This document shows, piece after piece, positions 1 through 5,800 of a stretch of 6,253 bases of DNA (positions are counted from its first letter, which is position 1; each line of letters opens with the position of its first letter). Below the pieces are notes generated by a model. It made no database searches. It had not been told where the DNA came from and saw only the letters and a program-made list of their open reading frames with translations. The position numbers and the translations under genes are program-made. Source of the stretch: Reyranella sp. (GTDB lineage Bacteria > Pseudomonadota > Alphaproteobacteria > Reyranellales > Reyranellaceae); assembly GCA_004296815.1 (NCBI GenBank), contig SCVT01000716.1:1-6253 (forward strand), read 5' to 3'.

Positions 1-1013
1 TCCGACACGTCAAGCTTATTCACGTCGGCATTGACGACGATGGTCGGCGTGCCCTTGCGGTCGACGCGGAACAGCGCCTCGCCCACCATCTCGCTCGAGC
101 CGACCTTGAGCGTGCTGACCTCGACCTTGAAGCCGTTGCGCTGGGTCGACGCCTTTGCGCTCAGCGAATAGGGACCGCCGGCCGGCACGGGCAGGCGCAC
201 ATAGGGGCCGAACGCCGAGACGTCGGGTCCTTCGGCGGTGATCTGCAAGGTCGTGCCTTTCACCCCGACACCGCCCTTGATGGCGATCTTGCCGCCGCCG
301 AAGCCGCCTTGCAGGTCGATGTTGCCGGGCAATCCGCGGATCCAGCCTTCGAACGATCCCGCCGTGCCCTTCAGGTCGAGCGGCACGGCCTGCGGCATGC
401 CGAAACGCCCTTCCACCTGCAGCGTCTGGTTGGGCGCGGACGCCTTGAAGCTGGCGTTCGGCACCTCGATCACCACGGGCGGACGTCCCGCCCCTTCGAT
501 GATCGTCAGCACCGAGTCCTTCACCTCGACGGTGTTGATCCACGGGAAGGCAGCGGTGGTGCGGAGCCGCAGCGACCGGTTCTCGCCGGGATGTGGCCCC
601 GAGCCGTCGGGCGGCGGCAGCATCTCGAGGTTGGCGTCGCCGACGTCGTTGCGCTCGACCAGGATGTCGGCGCCTTCCAGCACGATCTTGCCGATCTTCA
701 CCTCGCCCAGGAAGAGCGAGAACGGATCGAGGTAGAGGGTCATGCGTCGCACGCGCGCGAGGTCCGGGCGCGAGCCCCAGGCCGCATTGGTGAGCGTGAC
801 GCCCTCCGCGACCATGGCCGGCTCGGTGCCGAGCTTCACCGTGAGCGGCACTCGCGCCGACAGCTCACGGCCGGTGACCTTGCGGACCTGATCGGTCAGG
901 CGCGCCTGATAGCGCGAGAGGTCGCGCGTGGCGGCCCAGACGACGCCGCCGATCGCGGCGATCGGGATCGCCGCTGCCGCAATCCAGGCCAGCCGCCTCC
1001 AGGGAATCCGCAT
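1..1013 (-). CDS. AsmA-family envelope biogenesis protein (N-terminal part, cut by the window edge)
   Basis: The reading frame stays open for 337 codons plus two bases from an ATG at 1013 to the left edge, so the C-terminus is missing. The product starts with a basic stretch (MRIPWRR) followed by a single hydrophobic segment at about residues 9-28, a signal anchor that leaves the rest in the periplasm. After it comes the N-terminal pattern typical of the AsmA family: a 'VTGRELSARVPLTVKLGTEP' stretch at 46-65, then 'GVTLTNAAWG' at 71-80, then 'LYLDPFSLFLGEVKIGKIVLEG' around 93-114. The rest is beta-rich and repetitive in character (for example 'GRFGMPQ' at 202-208). AsmA-like proteins are linked to outer-membrane assembly and lipid transport between the membranes; that role is family knowledge. 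The start lies 16 bp after the pseudouridine synthase stop, suggesting one operon. An in-frame GTG at 1037 would overlap that stop but gives a poorer signal anchor. Family call is strong; the exact member is unknown. Confidence 0.9.
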   Translation of the reverse strand, partial: MRIPWRRLAWIAAAAIPIAAIGGVVWAATRDLSRYQARLTDQVRKVTGRELSARVPLTVKLGTEPAMVAEGVTLTNAAWGSRPDLARVRRMTLYLDPFSLFLGEVKIGKIVLEGADILVERNDVGDANLEMLPPPDGSGPHPGENRSLRLRTTAAFPWINTVEVKDSVLTIIEGAGRPPVVIEVPNASFKASAPNQTLQVEGRFGMPQAVPLDLKGTAGSFEGWIRGLPGNIDLQGGFGGGKIAIKGGVGVKGTTLQITAEGPDVSAFGPYVRLPVPAGGPYSLSAKASTQRNGFKVEVSTLKVGSSEMVGEALFRVDRKGTPTIVVNADVNKLDVS

Positions 1014-1029
1014 GCCGCCCGATTCTCGC

Positions 1030-2022
1030 TCAAACACCGTCCGTGGAGAAGCCCAATGCCTCAATCGTGCGGCGGAAGTGAGGTGGCAGTTCCGCTTCGG
1101 CCTTCAGCTCTCCCCGCCCGGACGGGTGCGGCAGCGACAGGCGGCGGGCATGCAGATGCAGGCGGCGCGCCTCGGTGAGCGTCGAGAGCAGCGCTTCCTC
1201 GCCGCCATACTTGCGGTCGCCGAGGATCGGGCAGCCGATCTCGGCGCAATGGACGCGGAGCTGGTGGGTGCGGCCGGTACGCGGCCACAGCGCGAGGAAG
1301 GCGGCGCGCTTGCCGATCCGGTCCATCTCCTTGAAGTGGGTCAGCGCCTTCTGGCCCTCCTCGTGGTCGACCTGCATGAGCTCGCGGTCACGCGCGCCCG
1401 GCCGCTTGGCGAGCGGCAGGTCGATCAGCCCGTCCTTGCGCGGCGGCACGCCGACCACGACGGCCCAGTAGAGCTTTTCCGTCTCCCGATCGCGGAAGGC
1501 CTCGGCCAGCCGCTTGGCCGCCTGTCCCGTGCGCGCGATCAACAGCAGGCCGCTGGTATCCTTGTCGAGCCGGTGGACGAGGCGCGGCCGGTCCTCGTAG
1601 CCGAAGCGCAGCGCGTCCAGCATGCCGTCGACGTGCTTTTCCGTGCCGCTGCCACCCTGGACGGCCAGGCCGGGCGGCTTGTTGAGCACGATCACCTGGT
1701 CGTCGCGGTGGATAACCATGCGCTGGATCTCGGCGGCGTCGCGGTCGGACACGGCAGGCGCCGCCGCGCGCGGCTTGGGCGGCGGCGACACGGAAACACC
1801 CGGCGGCAGGCGAATGGCCTGGCCCGGCTCGACCCTGTCCTTGCCCTCGGCGCGCTTGCCGTCGATCCGTACCTGGCCCGTGCGCAAAAGCTTCTGCAGC
1901 GCACCGTGGCTGAGCTCGGGGAAATGACGCTGGAACCAGCGGTCCAGGCGCAGGCCCGCTTCGTCGTCGGAGACGGCGCGTTGCTGGACCTTGGAGGTGC
2001 CGCCGGCGGGGCTGTCGCTCAT
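1030..2022 (-). CDS. rluC: RluA/RluC-family 23S rRNA pseudouridine synthase
   Basis: This 330-residue protein converts specific uridines of 23S rRNA to pseudouridine in the cytoplasm. An S4-like RNA-binding domain covers about residues 15-75 ('GLRLDRWFQRHFPELS' at 23-38, 'GQVRIDGKR' at 49-57). A Pro/Ala-rich linker (about 79-92) joins it to the catalytic domain. That domain carries the family motif HRLDKDTSG at 150-158, with Asp153 the expected catalytic nucleophile, then 'LNKPPGLAVQGG' at 113-124 upstream and 'RTGRTHQLRVH' at 248-258 downstream, all as in RluA/RluC/RluD enzymes. The length fits RluC/RluD. RluC is the usual alphaproteobacterial assignment, but the target uridines cannot be read from the sequence, so RluD-like activity is not excluded. 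I chose the ATG at 2022 over a TTG at 2031 because a GTAGG lies 9 nt before the ATG. It probably heads an operon with asmA and diverges from the hydrolase gene across 35 bp. Confidence 0.93.
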   Translation of the reverse strand: MSDSPAGGTSKVQQRAVSDDEAGLRLDRWFQRHFPELSHGALQKLLRTGQVRIDGKRAEGKDRVEPGQAIRLPPGVSVSPPPKPRAAAPAVSDRDAAEIQRMVIHRDDQVIVLNKPPGLAVQGGSGTEKHVDGMLDALRFGYEDRPRLVHRLDKDTSGLLLIARTGQAAKRLAEAFRDRETEKLYWAVVVGVPPRKDGLIDLPLAKRPGARDRELMQVDHEEGQKALTHFKEMDRIGKRAAFLALWPRTGRTHQLRVHCAEIGCPILGDRKYGGEEALLSTLTEARRLHLHARRLSLPHPSGRGELKAEAELPPHFRRTIEALGFSTDGV

Positions 2023-2031
2023 GGCGCGCAA

Positions 2032-2036
2032 CCTAC
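2032..2036 (-). promoter_or_regulatory. Shine-Dalgarno-like site deciding the start of the pseudouridine synthase
   Basis: Read on the minus strand this is GTAGG, 9 nt before the ATG at 2022. It abuts the alternative TTG at 2031 and so cannot serve it. This supports the 330-residue product beginning MSDSPAGG. The match to the anti-Shine-Dalgarno is only partial. Confidence 0.5.
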
Positions 2037-2057
2037 GGGACGGGCTAAACAGCGTCC

Positions 2058-2948
2058 ATGGAATCGGTGTCGTTCGACACGCTCACTTTCGACCATCCGG
2101 CAGCGCGCAAGCCGGCGCGCGTCTCGGCGACCCTGCATCTGCCCGAAGACCGCCCGGCGCCCTTTCCATGCATGGTGATCCTGACCAGCAGCGCAGGCGT
2201 GCAGCGCCATCGCGAGCACTACTACGCAGACCTGCTGAACCGTGCCGGAGCGGCAGCGCTGGTCGTCGACAGCTTCACCGGCCGCGGCGTGCGCCGCACC
2301 GTCGCTGACCAGACGCTGGTGTCGGCGGCGCAGATGGAAGGCGACGCCTTCGCAAGCCTCGCCCTGCTCCGCGGCGATCCACGCATCGATCCGGGCCGCA
2401 TCGGCATCATGGGCGTCTCCAAGGGCGGCGTCGCGACGCTCAACGCCGCCGTCGCTGTCCGCCAGCGCTGGCGCGACGGCTTCCCGCACCTGTTCGACCT
2501 GCATGTCGCGATCTGCCCCGGCGCCACGGCGCAGCATCGCGACCCCACGACGCACGGACGGCCGATGTACCTGATGCTGGCGGCCAAGGACGACTACACG
2601 CCGGCCAGCCTGGCGATCGAGTATGCCGAACGCATGCGCGCCGCGGGCAACGCCCGAATCAAGGTGAAGGTCTACGGCAGCGCCCATCACGGCTGGGAGT
2701 CGCTGGGGCCGGTGTTCGACATCAAGGACGCCGAGAACTGGTCGACCTGCCGCAACTTTATTGAGGATGACGGGCGGCATTTCGTGCCCTGCGTCGGCCG
2801 GGCGATGGCCGAGCCCGAATTCCAGGCCTGGGCGCGGCAGAATTGCGTGACGAAAGGCGCCCGCGCCGGCGGCGGAACGGCGGCGCTGAAAGAGCGCGCG
2901 AGTGCCGATCTCATCGACTATTTGCGTGGCTTCCGCTTCGTCGTCTGA
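2058..2948 (+). CDS. Dienelactone hydrolase-family alpha/beta hydrolase
   Basis: This 296-residue protein has an alpha/beta-hydrolase fold of the dienelactone hydrolase (COG0412) type. An N-terminal strand region (about 36-48, 'PFPCMVILTSSAG') leads to 'ALVVDSFTGRG' at 67-77. The nucleophile elbow is G-V-S-K-G at 119-123 with Ser121, so it uses serine rather than the cysteine of classical dienelactone hydrolases. The acid is Asp178 or Asp179 in 'AAKDDYTPA', and the base His210 or His211 in 'GSAHHGWE'. The triad is therefore complete and an active esterase/hydrolase is likely, but the substrate is unknown and catechol degradation should not be assumed. About 85 residues follow the histidine, with Cys231, Cys245 and Cys263 and a 'CRNFIEDDGRHFVPC' stretch, longer than the minimal family core. 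No signal peptide is visible. An in-frame TAA at 2046 leaves ATG 2058 as the first start. No clear ribosome-binding site precedes it. The stop overlaps the L,D-transpeptidase ATG by one base. Confidence 0.88.
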   Translation: MESVSFDTLTFDHPAARKPARVSATLHLPEDRPAPFPCMVILTSSAGVQRHREHYYADLLNRAGAAALVVDSFTGRGVRRTVADQTLVSAAQMEGDAFASLALLRGDPRIDPGRIGIMGVSKGGVATLNAAVAVRQRWRDGFPHLFDLHVAICPGATAQHRDPTTHGRPMYLMLAAKDDYTPASLAIEYAERMRAAGNARIKVKVYGSAHHGWESLGPVFDIKDAENWSTCRNFIEDDGRHFVPCVGRAMAEPEFQAWARQNCVTKGARAGGGTAALKERASADLIDYLRGFRFVV

Positions 2949-4471
2949 TGGACGAATCGGACGTTTCCGGTTATATACAACGTGTGATTCGCTCAGCCTT
3001 TTTCGCCGGTTCCCTGGCTTTCGCGCTCTCCGTTTCCGGAGCCTCCCCCACCTACGCATCGGGCGCCCTGTGGACCGGATCGGCAGCCGGGACGGCGCGG
3101 GCCGAGACCCTCCTGAAAACGCTTCGCAGTGCCGGCGACCACGGGCTCGAGCCCGCCTGGTACAGCATCGGCGATATCGAGAAGGCTATCGCCCCCGGCG
3201 CCGATGCATCGGCCGCCGAAGCCCTGCTCACCGCCGTCTTCGTGGCCTACGCCAGCGACGTCTCCACGGGGCGCGTGCGCGCCAACAGGGTCGACAAGGA
3301 AATCGACATCCAGCAGCGCAAGGTCGAGAAGGCCGACCTGCTGAAGGCCGCGACCGACGCGCCCGACTTCGCGGCCTACCTCGCCGCCTTGCCACCCAAG
3401 GGCGACTACCCGGCGCTCCAGAAGGCGCTGACACTCTGGCGCGAGAAGCGCGGCAAGGTCGCCTACACGCCGATGACCGACGGCGTCGCCCTGAAGCCCG
3501 GCATGGTCGATGCGCGCGTACCGCTGCTGCGCAAGCGGCTGGCCGAGCTCGACTTCACGGTGCCGCCGGCCGGCACCGTCGTCGACCAGTACGACGAACC
3601 GCTGGCGGCCGTGGTCAAGGCCTACCAGGAGATGAAGGGCCTCACGGTCGACGGCGTGATCGGCGCCAAGACGGTGCGCTCGCTCAACACCACGATCGAC
3701 GAGCGGATTGAGCAGATCGTTGCCAACCTGGAGCGCCGGCGCTGGCTGGTCGAGGATCTAGGCAGCCGCTACGTCTTCGTGAACACCGGCGACTATTCGA
3801 TGGTGTTCGTGAACGAGGGCAAGCCCGCTTTCCAGAGCCAGGTCATCGTCGGCACGCCGAAGGATCCCACGCCGGAGATCCAGTCGGTGATGCGCGGCTT
3901 CCAGACCAATCCCTACTGGACGGTGCCGCAGTCGATTGCCGGCGAGGAATACCTGCCGATCCTGCGCCGCGACCCCAACGCTTTGGCCGGCAGCGGTTTC
4001 AAGATCTTCGCGAGCTGGAACACCGATGACGAACTCGACCCCAACACGGTCGACTGGAGCTCGATCCATCCCAAGGCGTTCCCCTACCGCATCCGCCAGG
4101 ATTCGGGCGCCTCGAACGCGCTGGGCTACATCTTCTTCCCGTTCCAGAACAAGTACGGGATCTACATGCACGACACGGCGAACCGCTGGCTGTTCACCGA
4201 GGGCAGCCGCAACTTCAGCCATGGCTGCATCCGCCTGCAGAACCCGCTGAACTTCGTCGACGTGGTGTTCAACGGCAAGAACGGCTTCAGCAAGGACCGC
4301 GTGCAGCAGGTGATCACCTCGGGCCAGCAGGCGCACTACACCTTCCCCGAGCCGATCACCCTCTACGTGACCTATCGCACCGTCACGGCGAGCGCCGACG
4401 GCAAGCCGACCTTCCGCGACGATGTCTACGGCCGCGACCGCAAGGTCGTGCGGATGATGGCGAAGCCGTAG
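2948..4471 (+). CDS. YcbB/LdtD-type L,D-transpeptidase, exported
   Basis: The product (507 residues from ATG 2948) is a periplasmic enzyme of the YkuD fold that forms 3-3 peptidoglycan cross-links or attaches proteins to the wall. Domains in order: a Sec signal peptide with hydrophobic core at about 17-32 and likely cleavage near 'PTYAS' (34-38); a scaffold region as in YcbB at about 50-170 ('SAGDHGLEPAWYSIGDIEKA', 61-80); a peptidoglycan-binding domain at about 188-248 ('LLRKRLAELDF', 'YQEMKGLTVDGVIGAKTVRSLN'); and the catalytic domain at about 272-475. The catalytic domain contains 'NPYWTVPQSI' (321-330), a long capping insertion typical of YcbB, His408 in 'YMHDT', and the signature S-H-G-C-I-R at 424-429 with catalytic Cys427. 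All key residues are present; E. coli YcbB is somewhat longer (615). The start is uncertain: ATG 2948 overlaps the hydrolase stop (TGATG) and would allow translational coupling, but it puts an acidic 12-residue leader ahead of the signal peptide. GTG 2984 gives a cleaner signal peptide. Confidence 0.93.
   Translation: MDESDVSGYIQRVIRSAFFAGSLAFALSVSGASPTYASGALWTGSAAGTARAETLLKTLRSAGDHGLEPAWYSIGDIEKAIAPGADASAAEALLTAVFVAYASDVSTGRVRANRVDKEIDIQQRKVEKADLLKAATDAPDFAAYLAALPPKGDYPALQKALTLWREKRGKVAYTPMTDGVALKPGMVDARVPLLRKRLAELDFTVPPAGTVVDQYDEPLAAVVKAYQEMKGLTVDGVIGAKTVRSLNTTIDERIEQIVANLERRRWLVEDLGSRYVFVNTGDYSMVFVNEGKPAFQSQVIVGTPKDPTPEIQSVMRGFQTNPYWTVPQSIAGEEYLPILRRDPNALAGSGFKIFASWNTDDELDPNTVDWSSIHPKAFPYRIRQDSGASNALGYIFFPFQNKYGIYMHDTANRWLFTEGSRNFSHGCIRLQNPLNFVDVVFNGKNGFSKDRVQQVITSGQQAHYTFPEPITLYVTYRTVTASADGKPTFRDDVYGRDRKVVRMMAKP
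2949..2977 (+). promoter_or_regulatory. Possible sigma70-type promoter for the L,D-transpeptidase gene
   Basis: TGGACG (2949-2954, four of six matches to TTGACA) and TATATA (2972-2977, four of six to TATAAT) are separated by exactly 17 bp. The TATATA lies in an AT-rich patch that stands out in this GC-rich window. The transcript would start near 2984, on or next to an in-frame GTG that begins a good signal peptide. Both hexamers are imperfect and alphaproteobacterial promoters diverge from the consensus, so this remains a candidate only. Confidence 0.3.
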
Positions 4472-4475
4472 GGCG

Positions 4476-4493
4476 CGGACCGCTCGCGGTCCG
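4476..4493. terminator. GC-rich hairpin between convergent genes, possible bidirectional terminator
   Basis: CGGACCG (4476-4482), a CTCG loop (4483-4486) and CGGTCCG (4487-4493) form a perfect 7-bp stem. It lies in the 22 bases between the L,D-transpeptidase stop (TAG, ending 4471) and the rarA stop (TAA on the minus strand, from 4496 to 4494). The position is right for ending both transcripts, and the stem is symmetric for either strand. No T-run follows in either direction, so it is not a classical intrinsic terminator. It may only stabilise 3' ends or slow the polymerase. Confidence 0.45.
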
Positions 4494-5783
4494 TTACCGC
4501 TTCTTCTCGCGAAGCTTCTTCCAGTATTCCAGCCGCTTCAGGATCTCGCGCTCGAAGCCGCGCTCGACCGGCTGGTAGAACTCCTCGCGCGCCATGCCGT
4601 CGGGAAAATAGTTCTGGCCTGAGAAGCCGTCGGCGGCGTTGTGGTCGTACTCGTAGCCCTTGCCGTAGCCGATCTCCTTCATGAGCTTGGTCGGCGCATT
4701 CAGGATGTGCATCGGCGGCGTCAGCGAGCCGTGCGTCTTGGCGGCGCGCTTGGCCGCGCCGAAGGCCGTGTAGCCCGCATTCGATTTCGGCGCAGTGCCG
4801 AGATAGATCACCGCCTGAGCGATCGCGAGTTCGCCTTCGGGGGAGCCCAGCCGGTCGTAGGTCTCCCATGCCGCGAGCGTCTGGGTCAGCGCCTGCGGAT
4901 CGGCCATGCCGATATCCTCGACGGCGAAACGTACGAGCCGGCGGGCGATGTATTTCGGGTCCTCGCCGCCGTCGAGCATGCGCGCGAACCAGTAGAGCGC
5001 CGCATCGACGTCCGACCCGCGCAGCGACTTGTGCAGCGCGCTGATCAGGTTGTAGTGCGCCTCCTGCGCCTTGTCGTAGAGCGGCGCGCGCTTCTGCAGC
5101 AGCGTCGCAAGCCGGGCCGGCGGCACCGGCCCCTTGTCCTTGAGCTGCGAGAGCTGCTCGGCGAGCCCGATCAGGTAGCGGCCGTCGCCGTCGGCCATGG
5201 CGAACAGCGCATCCCGGCCGCTCTGGTCGACCGGCAATGGACGGCCCAGCGCTTCCTCGACTCGCGCCAGGAGCTGCTGCAGCGCCGCGTCGTCGAGCCG
5301 ACGCAGGACCAGCACCTGGCAACGCGAAAGCAGCGCGGCGTTGAGCTCGAACGAGGGATTCTCGGTCGTGGCGCCGATCAGCGTGACCGTGCCGTCCTCG
5401 ACATAGGGCAGGAAGCCGTCCTGCTGGGCCCGGTTGAAGCGGTGGATCTCGTCGACGAACAGCAGCGTGCCCTTGCCGTCCTTGCGGCGCTGCCTCGCCG
5501 CCTCGAAGACGCGGCGCAGGTCAGCGACGCCCGAGAACACCGCCGACAGCGGCTCGAAGTGCAGGTCGACCGACTCCGCGAGCAGGCGGGCGATCGTGGT
5601 TTTGCCGCAGCCCGGCGGGCCCCAGAGGATCAGCGAGCCGAGCTTGCGCACCGCCAGCATGCGGCCAAGCGGCCCTTCGGGCCCGAGCAGGTGATCCTGC
5701 CCCAGGATCTCGGCCAGCGACTTCGGCCGCAGGCGTTCGGCGAGCGGCGTCGGGGCGAGCGAGGCGAAGAGTTCAGCCGGCAC
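4494..5783 (-). CDS. rarA: Replication-associated recombination protein A (RarA/MgsA), AAA+ ATPase
   Basis: This 429-residue cytoplasmic ATPase is related to clamp-loader subunits and RuvB, and in characterised bacteria acts at stalled or damaged replication forks. 'PLAERLRPKSLAEILGQDHLL' (13-33) is the standard opening of the family. Walker A is GPPGCGKT at 55-62, Walker B 'LLFVDEIHRFN' at 107-117 (Asp111, Glu112), sensor 1 'GATTENPSF' at 137-145, the arginine finger is in 'SRC' at 153-155, and the sensor 2 arginine is probably Arg202 in 'GDGR'. The C-terminal tetramerisation part has the family sequences 'LHKSLRGSDVDAALYW' (250-265), 'RRLVRFAVEDIGMADP' (281-296), 'AIYLGTAPKSN'-like text near 325-335 and 'YPHD'-equivalent 'YEYDHNAADGFSGQNYFPDG' (377-396). 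The length is normal and nothing is missing. The start is a GTG at 5783, with TAGG 8 nt upstream. It begins 17 bp after the protease stop, so the two are probably cotranscribed. Confidence 0.97.
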   Translation of the reverse strand: MPAELFASLAPTPLAERLRPKSLAEILGQDHLLGPEGPLGRMLAVRKLGSLILWGPPGCGKTTIARLLAESVDLHFEPLSAVFSGVADLRRVFEAARQRRKDGKGTLLFVDEIHRFNRAQQDGFLPYVEDGTVTLIGATTENPSFELNAALLSRCQVLVLRRLDDAALQQLLARVEEALGRPLPVDQSGRDALFAMADGDGRYLIGLAEQLSQLKDKGPVPPARLATLLQKRAPLYDKAQEAHYNLISALHKSLRGSDVDAALYWFARMLDGGEDPKYIARRLVRFAVEDIGMADPQALTQTLAAWETYDRLGSPEGELAIAQAVIYLGTAPKSNAGYTAFGAAKRAAKTHGSLTPPMHILNAPTKLMKEIGYGKGYEYDHNAADGFSGQNYFPDGMAREEFYQPVERGFEREILKRLEYWKKLREKKR

Positions 5784-5800
5784 GCCGCGAGCCTAGCACG

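Noticed and set aside
309..1178. Plus-strand open frame of 289 codons across the asmA region
   Set aside because: The minus-strand frame gives a signal anchor and clear AsmA N-terminal motifs. The plus-strand product is Arg/His/Gly-rich shadow sequence that also runs into the synthase.
928..2178. Plus-strand open frame of 416 codons lying antisense to the pseudouridine synthase
   Set aside because: It runs opposite a gene with all catalytic motifs intact. Its composition (rich in Arg, Ala, Gly, His) is what the antisense frame of a GC-rich gene gives, and no domain is recognisable.
2843..2947. Upstream extension of the L,D-transpeptidase to a start at 2843
   Set aside because: It would overlap the hydrolase by over 100 bases and add an Arg-rich leader before the signal peptide, burying it. 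ATG 2948 or GTG 2984 fit far better.
2019..3059. Minus-strand open frame of 346 codons antisense to the hydrolase
   Set aside because: It overlaps the hydrolase completely and also runs into both neighbours. The hydrolase strand carries the full catalytic triad, and the minus-strand translation is low in recognisable structure.
3758..4336. Minus-strand open frame of 192 codons antisense to the transpeptidase catalytic domain
   Set aside because: It lies opposite the SHGC catalytic motif region, which is under clear constraint on the plus strand. It has no recognisable domain.
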